Shown: piece by piece, positions 50,700-63,023 of the stretch
Numbering within the stretch: position 1 is the first letter of the stretch
Layout of the letters: the number at the start of each line of letters is the position of its first letter
Source of the DNA: Laguncularia racemosa
Taxonomy: Eukaryota > Streptophyta > Magnoliopsida > Myrtales > Combretaceae
NCBI GenBank assembly: GCA_037954665.1
Contig: JBBMOL010000090.1
Location: forward strand, 1,116,001-1,180,000
Reading direction: 5' to 3'
Length of the DNA stretch: 64,000 bases
The notes under the pieces: generated by a model
The model's input: the letters and a program-made list of their open reading frames with translations, nothing else
Database searches by the model: none
What the model was told of the DNA's origin: nothing
Position numbers and translations under genes: made by a program

Positions 50700-51370
50700 C
50701 AAGCAAATACAAACATGAGGATTCGAGAAGTAAAATGTTTCAAATGTCTTTGTGTTTGGTCATATAGCATCTCAATGCCTTAACAACAAAGTGGTGATAG
50801 TCAAGGGGAATACGCCTAAGATGATTGTAGAGACTGAGGAAGAGAAGAAAAATTGATCATTTAAAATAGTAGTGATGAGGTGATTGAGCTTAAGGGAGAA
50901 ATGGGGCAGTTAATATTGATGGTCGGTTTGAAGAGCTTTCATTTGCATAGAAAGAGGTTAACCCTAGACAAAGAGAATATTTGTTTCATAGTAGACATCT
51001 AATTTAGGAGAAGACTTGTGTGGCTATTATTGATAATGTGACATGTACTTATGTCGCTTTAGCTAAGTTTGTTGAGAAAATGGGGTTCCTGACTACCGTG
51101 CATCCTAAAACTATATAAAAATTATTGGTTCAACTATCAAGGGGGTGTCTCTTGTGCACAGATAAGTTAAAATTCCTTTGGCCATTGAGAAGTATGTAGA
51201 TGAAATGATTTTGATATTGTCTCAATAAATGCAACTCATGTAATTTGGGAATCCCACGGTAGTTTAATAGACGTGCGGTGTTAGATGGGTTTAAAACTAC
51301 TTATTCCTTCCATAAAGATGGTCAAACTCTTACGTTGCTACCTATGAGCCTTGAAGAGATAAAAAATAAT
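50700..51370 (+). pseudogene. Degenerate Ty3/Gypsy gag-protease fragment
   Basis: Broken frames resemble the gag zinc knuckle (KCFKCLCVWSYSIS near 50735, normally CFKC...GH...C) and then the protease region. The latter shows QREYLFHSRHLI and a VAIIDNVTCTYVALAKFVEK segment near 51020-51080 (family D-G-G/S-C motif, Asp kept), then AVLDGFKTTYSFHKDGQTLT near 51280. The layout matches the protease of the 26-32.8 kb element, but on the opposite strand and far more decayed. No RT follows. Confidence 0.65.
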
Positions 51371-53086
51371 TAGCTAGCTCTTATCAAGAGGAAGGATGTG
51401 AAAAGAAGTTTGTTGTTACTCATAACATTTCTTATTTCAAGAAGTTGTAGGTTATAGATTTGAGATCAAATTTTTAACAACCCCAATGAGATGATGTGAA
51501 TCATAACCCAACCCACTAACTAAGAAGTCAGGGAGTAAGTTGAGTTCAGAATATGGTTGTTATGCTTGTCAAGGTAAGAAATGTCATGGTAATTGGATGG
51601 AAACCACTTGCCATTCACATGATAGGCTAAAGGAGAAGACCCATGCTATCAGCAATATGTCTAACCATTCTAACCATAGAATGCTTGCAACTTCCATCTA
51701 GCTTACCAAAGGGCATCATGCCAACCATATGAGTGACCCAAGCAGAGTTTGAACCGAGTTATTTTACATGTTTTGTTTTATAAAACTTTCACTTATTTTA
51801 TGCCCTTAAGACGACATAGGGTTTTGTAATAAGGGTTTCAGCAATTGTTTGACATTCGCTTATGTTTTATCATCAACTTATATCAAGAAACCTCTCTTAT
51901 GAGTGTTATTGATTATTAAGAATTTGTTAATTCCTTTTCGATCATTAGGTCATTATTATTAATCATTTGATTATTGTGAACCTGCTATTAGGAATTGTAG
52001 GTTATATTTATTCTTTTTAGTACCCATAGTATGGCCATTGTTAGTAATATCAATTATCGCTTTAATTACAAAACCAGTTCATTTTTATACGTGTGTTATA
52101 CACAAAATCGATTGCATTCATATCCTTTATTTTTCCATCAATCACACATAAAGCCCCATGAAACTCATTTTTCCACATATTCATCAATTCATTATGCATT
52201 AGGATTTATGCTCTAATTCAATTCCTAGGTTCAAGCATATTAAAGTGGTTCATTGAATCAACATCCTAAGTAAGGTAGTTTAGTTCAGTTTATGCCTCAA
52301 TCCAAGATAAAAATTGCAAGCCATTGAATGAGTAAATTCTATAACACATCATTAAGGAAATAAACAAATTAGTTTTGGTAATAGATTACTATAATAATAT
52401 GTTTAGTTCACTTAATAAGAGTGGAATAGAATAGTAATTTATTTCCTATAAATATATTATTATATTTGATTAGTGGAATAATTATTCTATGGAATTACTA
52501 TTACTATAAAATGAGAAATTAAAATTCCTTTATAGGACAAAAAAAAACTATTTTTTTTAATTTTCAAGTATAGTTCCATATTTATCTATAAGATCTCAAA
52601 GAAATCATAAAGAATATGTATTTCTTCTCTATTCCATTCCTTAAGAATTATAATTCTATTCTTCCCTTATTCCATTCTACAAATCAAATGTGCTAGAAGT
52701 TTTAATTACATAAGGAGTTTTTTTTCCTGCATTCAATATGTTTATTTATTTCTTTTCTAATTACATGACTAATTGGTGTAAGTGTAGGGTTTCGAATGTG
52801 GTAGTTACACGCTTATTGTGTGCATATCATGATATACATGCTAAAGAAAAGTGACATGGAATAGTACATAATGAGATGATCAGGAGAAGTAGCCAATCTC
52901 AATAAACTCAAACACACAAGTGACAGATGGAAGAGCATAATAGCGCCGAACTCTACTATTTGCGATGATAGGCCTTGTGTTCTTCACTAAAATCACTCGT
53001 TTGATCATTTAAGGCAAAAATCTAGCGATACAACAACATTTCTCCATGATTCTTCCTATCCTAAATGAGGAGGGACATTAGGTATG
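51371..53086. other. Repeat debris, no gene
   Basis: 51371-51760 may be the rest of the decayed Gypsy fragment. 52390-52695 is a possible MITE: its ends (ATGTTTAGTTCACTTAATAA and, in reverse, CACATTTGATTTGTAGAATG) are weakly alike and the inside is TTCCATTC/GAATGGAAT-rich. No target duplication is clear. Confidence 0.4.
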
Positions 53087-53388
53087 TAAAAATTGGTCAA
53101 CAATGTCATTCGTTAGATCACATTGACAATCAATTGTTGTAGTGAGTCCCTTTTACGTATGGACCCCTCTATATGCTTCTTAAGATCATAGGCATCTTAA
53201 GGACTTAAGTCCATCAAAAACCTCATAATAGTAGTTATAAAAATTGGTGATCAATGTCATTCATTAGATTACATTGACAATCAATTGTAGTAGTGAGTCC
53301 CTTTTACATATGGATCCCTCTATATGCTTCTTAAGATCATGGGTTTCTTAAGGACTTAAGCCCATCAAAAACCTTATAATAGTAAATA
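53087..53388. repeat. Tandem duplication, period 151 bp
   Basis: TAAAAATTGGTCAACAATGT at 53087 recurs as TAAAAATTGGTGATCAATGT at 53238. Both run through GTGAGTCCCTTTTAC and TATATGCTTCTTAAGATCAT to CATCAAAAACC. Confidence 0.88.
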
Positions 53389-55075
53389 AGCCTTATTAAG
53401 AAATGTTATATTGAGTAAACAAATTCAATGAATCTTACTCTACGTGCACTATTCTAAATCCTCCTTGATCATCTTAAATTTATTGACTTAACTTTGTAGA
53501 TCCTGTAATTTTAGCTCAAAAAGTCAAATCTATTTGATTACTGAACTCAAAGTCTAAAATCAAATTTACCCATCTACAACCCGGAGATAGAGAGTCACAC
53601 AAAAATTAATCTTATAATACCTATCAAACCCAAAGGCCAACTTATGATGCTCTATATTGTAAAAAAGGATCATTACTAACGTCTCAAACTGGTTTGCTGG
53701 ATTACAATCAAAGCTCTTCAGCCCAGAGAAGAGAATCCTGGTTTTTAGGTTACCAACAAAGGATAATGAAAGAAGAAAACAAATCCAAAAGATTTAAAAA
53801 AAAAAAGTAAAAATAAAAATTATCTCTCGTGGAATCTAGAATTCCCTAGATATGTTGACTTTGTAACAACCAAAATGTCCTGAAGCCTAGGTTGAAAAAG
53901 ACTCAAAAGCTAAGGCACGGAACTGCTACCACCTTAATTTTTTAGGTGCATATTTGAAGATTGGTTCAAATGATCTGGTGGTATTAGGGCTGGATTGTTG
54001 ATATTGCATTATTAATAACATAATTACAGAGATAAAATATGAAACCAATATGACACACAATAAAGAATATATTATTATAATATAAATAAATATAATTATA
54101 ATGTAAAAAATTATTTATAATATCATTGCAATTTATATATATATATATATATACATTTTTTTATATATTTATACGAATTCGATATGAAATGAGATATAAA
54201 CTGATCCATCGGCACAAATGGTGACCTTTAAATAGTGTGCTGCCTAAATTTGGGTGTTCCATCGAAACTAAAGTCACCGAAAGCTACAAAAACTGGCCAC
54301 ACACATTGCCCGTCCTCTCTCGTAAAAGGCTGGACAACCTAATTCGCATGAGCCGTAGGCTTATCCTTTTACAAACAAAAGCATGTGAAAAGAGGACATT
54401 AAAAAGTCGAAAACATGCAGAATGATCTGTCTCTGTCCTCTAGGACGAGAGATCCATAAAACAAAATCTTCTTCCACTCTTCGGATCTTGAATATCTTAT
54501 AAGATATGGTCCAAACTTTTATTTTACAAAAGTATATGTTAAAAGGCTTGTATAAATAGAAACAAGGATAGAGTTACTTTACATTTATTACTATTTATTT
54601 TTGTTTATGAAATCGGATGATTTTCAGACGAGCCCTTGAACCTCATTTCATCATGGGCCAGTAATATAAATGACTAGAAAGCAATTACTAGAAGTATTTC
54701 ATGGCATTTAATCCAATTGTGGATCCTCTAATGCAAACTGTTGTATATAGAGATAGAAAGTCCAATGACTGAAAAAGAAAAAAACCCAATGAAAGTAAAG
54801 CCAAGACACCCTTTGAAATGTTACCTACTCCGGTGTACACATTGAAACTGGGCGTTTTTGTTTCAAAAAAATTTGAACTTTTCTCCATATTTAACATAGT
54901 AAAAGACTTAGAATTATCAAATATCATCCAAGTAATCTTATGAATTTATGATCTAGTGGTTCTTACTAGCAACTAATAATAAGAGAGGAAAGCTATAACC
55001 AATAGCTAATGACAGCACTTAATCATCATAAAAAATGGAATCGACTCATAACTTTTAAAAGAGAATCATTTTCCA
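53389..55075. other. Intergenic DNA, no gene seen
   Basis: Mixed AT-rich sequence. A (TA)n microsatellite lies at about 54138-54156. The small frames at 54237-54425 and 54688-54927 show no domain. Confidence 0.5.
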
Positions 55076-55078
55076 TTA

Positions 55079-55524
55079 CGTCTTGTTTACCTCTTAATAA
55101 AATAAAAGAACAGAAAAATTATTCCCCCAAATGACTCTTACTGAATATTAATATTTCAATGTTTACTTCTTATAAATTTTTTCTGTAAGAAATACTTATT
55201 TTAGTATTTAGTCCCCACTTCATTAATTGTAATATTAAATTAAAAATATAATAATAAAAATACTAATATACCCTTATTTGATCATTATGAAATATAACCG
55301 ATAGTTGTTTATTAAGAATACAATTATTCATTACTTAAGCTTTTTATTCCAAAAGAAAATAAAAAATACCACCCAAAAAAAAGGTAATAATTATTCCCTA
55401 TAGAGAAAAAAAAAAAACCTAAAATAAAGATTCCAGAACCACTTTGTAAGTAAACAAGATAATAAAAACTAATCCAAAAATAATTATTCTATTTTTTCTC
55501 TATTTCCTTCAAGTAAACAAAACC
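55079..55524. mobile_element. Tourist-like MITE (PIF/Harbinger family)
   Basis: The left end CGTCTTGTTTACC and the reverse-complemented right end GGTTTTGTTTACT are similar. TTA flanks both sides (55076-55078 and 55525-55527), the Harbinger-type 3-bp duplication. The 446-bp interior is very AT-rich and non-coding. It lies about 475 bp beyond the stop codon of the DUF1517 gene. Confidence 0.6.
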
Positions 55525-55527
55525 TTA

Positions 55528-55999
55528 ATATTTTTCATGATTCTATCCACCATCATGATTCATGAGTAGTTGGTCACTGTCCTTGCCTTTCATTTACTAC
55601 TTATCGATCGGGAAAAAAACATATTCCGCGAGATAAACACGCCCAAAGTTCACAACTAACAAAGAAAATCATACTTTACAATACTTGACAATATGGTGTG
55701 ACAACAAAAAATATAATCCATAAATCAGTGAATCAAAGGAAGACTAGACCTTCCACTCCAAAAGCTTGCTCAATATAGGGAGATACTGATTTACGTGTCA
55801 AAAACAGAGAACAGCACCTTTGTCTGATTCTACATTCCAGTATACATGTATACAAATATTGTAATGCGTAATAATGCCTATGGTAAGTAAAATTTCCCTA
55901 TGCAATAAACAAGTAGATTCTATACAAGCAACACCAAGTACACACTTGGAGTCTGATCATACCTCTAACCAAGAAATATGGTCCCTGATTTGTCAATCT
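55528..55999 (-). other. 3' flank and probable 3' UTR of the DUF1517 gene
   Basis: Directly follows the stop codon on the minus strand. Base composition is moderate up to about 55740. No clear AATAAA was found on the minus strand in this stretch. Confidence 0.4.
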
Positions 56000-57959
56000 T
56001 CAGAGAGGCCTCAATAATGGGTAATCTTCAAGTAATTCTCGCTCTGAAAGTGTGTCATTTTCATTTTGAGGCGTCCACAACACCTCCACTGCCTACAACA
56101 CCGAACACGGCACATCCATAAAAACTTTGAATAGGCGATGAATACTTTAGAAGAAGCTAATAACCAATTCACACGGTACTTACTAGTATTTTGCTGGAGG
56201 GAATGGATCCAAGCTTCTGTAGGGCTTCCTTTAAGTCTGCACTGCCATTTATGGAAGGCAATTTATGCGTACCCTCAGCAGCCACCAAGATGGTTATCTG
56301 CATAATGATTACAAACCAAAGTAAGTGATCATCCTGAAGTTCAAAGAATTCACCAACAACAAATAATGAAGCAAACAATTTGCTAAGTTGCCATAATCCA
56401 TGTCTAAAACAAAATGGATTTCATATTACGAATGAAGTAACTTAGCTATGGTCGTGTGATGGCCTTACGCACAAAGAAATGCTGCTCTACCAAACATATA
56501 ATGGGGTACATTAACATGTAGCAATGAAATTCTATTGTTCCTCCTTGAGTGATAAGTGATTGATTGGAAACATCCATTCCATAAAGGGCCAGAAACACTT
56601 GCTTACATTTCCTTGGAAATGCATTAACATATATACACCAATAAGAAGAGGTTGACCTAAGTGTGTAAACTATAAAAGAGAGTCAGTTCAGGCATGGATT
56701 ATTTTCGACTGTACCTATTGTGGTTGAAATGGTCTTAATAAGGAATCAACAGAGATTTCCAGCTCATCACACAAAGTCCATTCTCATTTTTGGAGGTGCT
56801 TTCAAGGCACTTGCTAAATTTTACGATTTATTATACAGTTACATGAAAAGTTCCTTTATTTGGCCTCTTAACAAGCATCCAGGGATCTGTTAAACATTTT
56901 CCACCTATAAAACTAAAAACTCCTACATAGGCATACAAAAGGCATATCTTATTCCAGAAGCCCTCAAGCAACCTTGCGTGACAACTGTTCACATATAATA
57001 TCAATTTTGTCAAATATTGTAACATCTACAGCTGCAGCATTCAGACATAATAATGCATGACTTTATATAAAATTTTTGGAGATGCTAAAGCACATATATG
57101 AGTCATGAATGGAACTTTCTTTTCATTAAAAGGTAAGGAGTAGAACTTACCACTACATATTCATTGCTGAATCCATTAGATCTTTGGGTGCTGTTACGCT
57201 GCCTTTTTATGTTATCAACATTTACAAGTGTCTCTTCATCAAACTTCCCCCGTTCTTCAATAGAAAGTTGATTGAAACGCTTCTCTCCATTCTCCATGTT
57301 CTGCTTCACATCCACCTGTGTAGAAGTCAAAAAGCTTGTGAACAAATATTATGACCAAAGATGTTTAACATGATGACAACCCAAAAGAAAGCATTATTAA
57401 CATGATGAGACTGCAATATTGAATTTCTTAGGTATCACAATCTTAAAACAAGTTAACATGAGTGATTCAAGTTAATATGATTGAGTAATAACTTTCTATT
57501 AATCTGTCATCTCTGTCTGTACTTTTTTGGCTGCCTTAACATTGTGAATTATCATTTGCTCTCAACAACCGTGATTAGTAATAGGCAATTGGTATCGAAG
57601 ACTTCCATAGTTGCCATTCCCAATGCTCTCAAATCAAGGTTTGCACTGTGCATGTATATGTGCTCTTAATGTTAAACTGCTGATACATGCATTCAGATCG
57701 TAATATGTACAAGGGCCATATTTCAAATACTCTAATCTTTAGGCTGGCTAACAGGCTCAGAAACCTATTGTTCATAGTTAATGTCTCAAAAGTATTGCAT
57801 CAGTAAGTGTCAGCATGCAATTTTCCACATTACATAAGAAAAGCTTGCAATCTGATGATAAATATATGCAACCAGTGATTGCAGAAAATGATGTTAAACT
57901 TACAGCTGAATATCCTGAGATGCAATAATCAGGATGGCGGAGCAAAGCAAGAGATGTTT
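56000..57959 (-). CDS. DUF1517 protein resembling FLAP1, last four coding exons (5' part missing)
   Basis: Minus-strand exons are 57904-57959, 57151-57315, 56184-56297 and 56000-56092, with GT-AG borders and matching phases, giving about 142 C-terminal residues. They read, in order, ETSLALLRHPDYCISGYSA, then a segment with RFNQLSIEERGKFDEETL, then ITILVAAEGTHKLPSINGS, then AVEVLWTPQNENDTLSEREL and a PLLRPL end. These match the conserved C-terminus of DUF1517 proteins of cyanobacteria and chloroplasts. Arabidopsis FLAP1 is a chloroplast membrane protein that adjusts photoprotective quenching in fluctuating light. The transit peptide, Gly/Ser-rich part and membrane segments would be in upstream exons. 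None is recognisable up to 59702, where a Gypsy element begins. The visible exons have no stops, so the gene may be intact with a long intron, or truncated. Confidence 0.75.
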
Positions 57960-59702
57960 CTGCAGGGATAATGTCAAAGTTACTATATAAGCCATATGTT
58001 CTACAGAAAGGATGAAGGTATCATGCAATACAGCAAATTCCAAAAAGATTAACCTCTGCAACTTATAATAAAATTGAATAGCATTTACAGTAAATAGGCA
58101 AACCTTGGAGATCTATAAACCAAAGAGAGTAAAAGAGCAATATTTTGTTTTGTGTATAGTGAAAACATCAGTACAGGTTTTGAGCTAGCTTTCCCACTCC
58201 AAAAGCATCCCATGTTTTGTGGAGTTTAAATTTAATATCAAAACCCTTTCATTTTCCCATTGAGAAATGCCCTAGAATTTAATGGATTTGATTGGATTGG
58301 ATATCCATGCATGCTATGGATGCAGTCAGACGTGTTTGGATCAGATACATCTCTTCAAACCCGTCCCAATAACCCTACCCACTTCACATTGGGCAATAGG
58401 GCTTATCAGGTTTGGCTAGCCAACAACCAACCTATTAATGAATAGACAATAGCAGCCTAATAAATTCCATCAATTATCATGGCTCACTCTTGAGAAATAA
58501 CTACCAATGTCTTACTTAACTAAAAAAGGAAAAGAAAACTTCCTGTGTCCTAGAAAATCCACATCTCCTTATGACAATATAGAGAGCAAAAGACTGCAGA
58601 CTATAACTGAATCTTTGAGAAGGGTTATTTGCTAACAAGTATCTGACAAATATTATACTCGAGATAGCTTATGGGGAGCAACTATGGATATATTTCAACA
58701 CCACGCTACAAAATACTATGCATATTCAAGTCAAAACTTTGAACTTACTCAAGGAAGAAAAAATGTATATATGTATATATATATGTATATATATGGAACT
58801 CAACAAATTTATCATAAGTACAAATCTTCAAATCTAGCCAGCATGTCTAAAGCAAATACTTGTATATTATGAGATGGCACAAGCCCTTTCTCCAGTTAAA
58901 AGGAAACCACATAAACAAATAAGAGAAGTCAATAGCTGAAAAAAAAAAATGATGCTTCCAAATATATAAAGGCAATATGGATATCCCCCTCGTCGCTTGT
59001 GCAAATGGAAGAAAGAAAAATTAATATTAGCCATTACATCTTCAACCACCAGGCATAAGTGAGAGGAAGACATTAAAATTTCAAAGAAAAAGAGAGTAAT
59101 GTAGCTGAAGTTGGAATAGGACTTCAAAAGTTAAAAAAAAGCCGAAGTTGGAATGGGAATTGAAAAGTTAAAAAAAAAAAAAAAGAAAAAAGAAAAAGAG
59201 GAGGTGGTTGGGTTTTGAGAAAGCAGCATCAAGGAAAATCTCTCCAATAGAGCCATCAACATCAACATATTTTACACTCATGTAACATTCTTAAGTTTAA
59301 GGAGAGCATATAGCATCATATTCTGAAGTCGGAAGGAGCTGATAGCCTAGCAAGGAGCAGATTGACATATGTCCTACATCCAGTAAACTTGGAGATAGAT
59401 TTTATCATCATCCAAAGCTCAGTCACAGTACCTTGCAACAGATTTTAAGGTTAAGACAATGGTTGCAATTCAATTCATCAGAGATTTAAAGTCTACAGCT
59501 CCATGTTTATCCAGTCGCAAATACCTGCCTCATCTGACTTTTGCAAGAAAAGCTTTATAAATCTCATATCACTTAACAGTTATAGGGACTTATAACGTTG
59601 AAGGTTGACGAGCTTATTAGATCTCAAATAGGAAAATGAGTTTGCCTACAAATAGCAGAAACCTACTAGGCTTCATAATATGATAAGGCTTAAAAGTTTA
59701 CT
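57960..59702 (-). other. Intron or 5' region of the DUF1517 gene, no exon recognised
   Basis: The acceptor CCCTGCAG precedes the first visible exon and leaves phase 1, so at least one upstream coding exon must exist or have existed. I searched this stretch for the missing FLAP1-type segments and saw none. It holds an (AT)n tract near 58765-58792 and a poly-A tract at about 59168-59183. Confidence 0.5.
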
Positions 59703-60262
59703 TGACGCAGCGTGGAAAGCGTAAAGACACAAGGTCAATTATCGGATTGAACCTCACGAATAAACAAAGCAATTCTCAATTGCGCACAATTGAGGAAAAT
59801 AAAAAAAACCCATCTTTAGGCACCTGTAATTTTATAAAAGATTCAAAAACTCACCCTAAAAATGACCTAACAACTATATATAATCCTTAAGGAAACAATT
59901 AAGAAGGAAATATATATGTACACGTAAAAATAAATATCTGTATATATGTCCGTCATCTGGTTTATACACGGTCGTGTATAAGACCGTGTATATCACTGTG
60001 GATCTTCCTGACTCAACACACGGCCGTGCCTTCATACCGTGTATAAGGCCGTGTATTTCTCTATGGGTCTTCCTGACACAACACACGGCCATGCCTTCTA
60101 GCCGTGTATACGGTCGTGTATGCTTCTAGGAATCATCCTGACACAACACACGACCGTGTCTTCTGGCCGTGTATGTTTCTGGGAACTTCCAGACACATTA
60201 CACGGCCGTGCCTTGTAAAAAACACGCCTAATCAACCCGTGTCAGCTACGATGCCCGCATCA
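59703..60262 (-). repeat. Inferred 3' LTR of the second Gypsy element
   Basis: On the minus strand it would start TGATGCGGGCATCG right after a purine tract and end CACGCTGCGTCA, giving TG...CA termini. A TATATA element near 59875-59881 and an R/U5-like AT-rich part fit. The partner LTR is outside the window, so the borders are inference. Confidence 0.5.
60004..60215. repeat. Tandem repeats built on the palindrome CACGGCCGTG
   Basis: Units start CTTCCTGAC(T/A)CAACACACGG or a close variant at 60004, 60069, 60134 and 60186 (spacing 65, 65, 52). Each holds ACACGGCCGTG or a variant, and the first three add a second copy in the form CCGTGTATA. Related half units run back to about 59966. It lies in the presumed U3 part of the LTR. 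Confidence 0.85.
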
Positions 60263-61590
60263 TTCTCTCCCGCCAATGAAGAACTAGACCCCGAGTTCTC
60301 TTCAGGATACAATGGTGTGTCATCTTGATGGAAGAGAGATAAATCCGCTACATTGAAAGTGCACGAAATGTTCATATCGTTTGGGAGCTTTACGATATAC
60401 GCGTTGTCATTGATCTTGCGTACTACTTCATAAGGGCCATACTTCTCTGGTTGTAATTTCCCATATCTACCCACAAGGAAACGTTCTTTCCGAAAGTATA
60501 CCATTACCTGATCGCCCACTTCAAACAGCTTCTTCCGCCTGTGTTTATTAGCAGCCCCTTTATACCTGGTATTAGCTTCTTCAATCTTCCATCTGACTTC
60601 TGCTGTGGTGGCTTGGCATTGTTCAGCCATATTCTTAGCAACGATATCACCCACCACTCCCTTGGGTAGCTTAATCAGGTCCAGCGCATGTTATGGCGTT
60701 TTGGTATACACTACCGAGAACGGTGATCTTCCAATAGTTCTATGGACAGAACTATTGTAAATGAACTCAGCTTGAGCCAACGCTTGATTCCACTGCCCTG
60801 GCTTCTCACGGCAAATGCTTCTAATTAAATTCCCGAGGGTCCGATTGGTCACTTCTATCTAACCGTCAGTTTGAGGGTGAGTTGTACTACTGTAATTCAA
60901 GTATGAGTCAAATACGTACCAAAGAGTCTTCCAAAAGTAACTGAGGAACTTACTATCTCTATCGGAGGTGATGGATTTTGGAACACCATGTAGACGCACC
61001 ACTTCCTTAAAATAATAGTCGTGCAATGGCCCGTGCGTCAGCGGTCTTCCTGCAGGGAATAAAGTGCGCCATCTTGGAGAACCTGTCAACTACAACAAAA
61101 ACAGAGTCAGCACCTCGTTGGGTACGAGGCAAACCAAGTACAAAATCCATCGACAGATCTTCCCAAATGTTCTCAGGCACTAGTAGGGGCGTATATAGAC
61201 CAGTGTTTTGAGACTGTCCCTTCGACACTTCGCAGATATAGCACCTTTCCACAATTCTATAAACATCCTCCTTAGCCAAGGCCAAAAGTATCTCTCGGTA
61301 ACTGCAGCTAAGGTCTTGTCTCTGCCCAGATGTCCTGCCAACCCACCACCATGCAGGTCTTGAATAAGTTTCTCCCTTAAGGAAGACTCAAGAATACACA
61401 ACTGATTCTCTTTCATTAAATATCCATTGTGAACATGATAATCATCACAAGACTCCCTGTTGGCACATTTACTCCATGTCTCTTTAAAATCTCCATCCCC
61501 CTCGTATAACTCCTTCAACCTTTCAAAACCGACAACCTTCGCACTTAGAGTGAGTAGTACATCAGCCCTTCTACTCAGGGCATCAGCCAC
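60232..61590 (-). pseudogene. Integrase of the second Gypsy element, degenerate
   Basis: The zinc-binding part shows HGGGLAGHLGRDKTLAAVTE and, in another frame, CYICEVSKGQ. The core shows LSMDFVLGLPRTQRGADSVF and VVVDRFSKMAHFIPC, then in a further frame HGVPKSITSDRDSKFLSYFW and THPQTDG. The C-terminal part has FEVGDQVMVYFRKERF, YGPYEVVRKINDNAYIVKLP and NVADLSLFHQDD. No chromodomain. At least three frameshifts or stops. The last ten or so codons may again run into the LTR. Confidence 0.85.
60263..60274 (-). promoter_or_regulatory. Probable polypurine tract of the second Gypsy element
   Basis: The minus strand reads GGCGGGAGAGAA directly before TGATG, the proposed LTR start. Confidence 0.5.
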
Positions 61591-61596
61591 TTTGTT

Positions 61597-63011
61597 TTAT
61601 ACACCAGACTTGTGCATCAATCTAAAGGGAAATCTTTGTAGGAACTCAATCCACCTCGCATGCATATCTTTACTTATCCGAGTCTGACTACTCAAGTGCT
61701 TTAAAGCCCTACAATCCGAATATAGTATGAACTCCTTTCCGACCAAGTAATGTTCCCACACTTTTAGAGCTCTTATAACGGCATAGAACTCCTTATCATA
61801 TGTCGACCAACTCCTCCTAGCCTCACACAATTTCTCGCTATAAAACGCTATTGGCCTCTTCTCTTGTGACAACACTGCACCAACCCCAACTCCACTGGCG
61901 TCACAATCCACTTCAAACAACCTGTCAAAATCAGGTAGCACTAATACAAGGGCACTACATAATCATCTTTTCAGGTCTACAAAACTCGCTTCAGCCTCTT
62001 CACCCCATCGAAATTTCCCTTTCTTTAAACATTCAGTTAGTGGAGCAGCGACTGTACTGAAATGTTTAATAAACCTCTTGTAAAAACTGGCCAAGCATAA
62101 AAAACTTCTCAGCTCAGTGACGGCTTTTGGAGTAGGTCACTCTCTGATCACCTTCACTTTCTCATCATCCACCATCACCCCCTCATTACTAACTATGAAA
62201 CCAAGGAACAATAGTCGCCTCGACAAAAATATGCATTTCTTTAAATTGGCATACAATTTATTTTCTTTCAACACAGACATAACACACTTCAAATGTTCAA
62301 GGTGTTCTTCCTCAGACTTACTGAACACCAGATATCATCAAAATACACTACAACGAAGCGACCATTAAAAGGTTTCAGTACCTAGTTCATCACACGCATA
62401 AAGGTGCTTGGCGCGTTACTGAGACCAAACGGCATCACCAACCATTCATACAACCCCTCCTTGGTTTTGAACGTCGTTTTCCATTCATCTCCAAGGAGGA
62501 TTCGAATTTGATGGTATCCGCTCCTCAGATCTATCTTGGAGAAAATAATGGCTCCGCTTAACCTGTTCAACATGTCCTCCAAGCGTAGTATAGGGAATTT
62601 GTAGCCTATAGTGATCTTGTTGATAGCCCTACTATCAACACACATTCTCTAGCTCCTATCTTTCTTGGGAGTCAATAACCCAAGTACCGCGCATGGACTC
62701 AGGCTGTCCTAGATAAATCCCTTGTCCAATAGCTCTTAGACCTTCTCTTGAAGGATTTCGGTTTCCTTGGGGCTCATTCTATAGTGTGGCAAATTGGAAA
62801 GATTTGCCCCAGGCACCAAATCTATCTGATGCTGGATATCCCTCAAAGGCGGTAAACCCTCAGGTAGGTCATCAAAAGCCACCTCCCTATATTCCTCCAG
62901 CAAACTCTTCACTGCTTCAGGAATTTCCACACTAACCTCATCTCCTCCAACCGACACATCCTTCACTATTAGAGCATGAACCACCCTTGATTCCTTTAAA
63001 TCATCAACCAA
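61597..63011 (-). pseudogene. Reverse transcriptase and RNase H of the second Gypsy element, degenerate
   Basis: The RT N-terminal part is LPEGLPPLRDIQHQIDLVPG. After a gap come CVDSRAINKITIGYKFPILR, FSKIDLRSGYHQIRI and FGLSNAPSTFMRVMN. The YFDD motif (FVVVYFDD) is present near 62335-62360, but a base change or loss follows it. RNase H shows EVDCDASGVGVGAVLSQEKR, a YDKEFYAVIRALKVW stretch and SDCRALKHL. Stops separate the segments. Confidence 0.85.
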
Positions 63012-63023
63012 GTCCTTCTCTAA

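Noticed and set aside
58260..58445. 61-codon + frame in the DUF1517 intron region
   Set aside because: No domain; neither strand matches the missing FLAP1-type exons.
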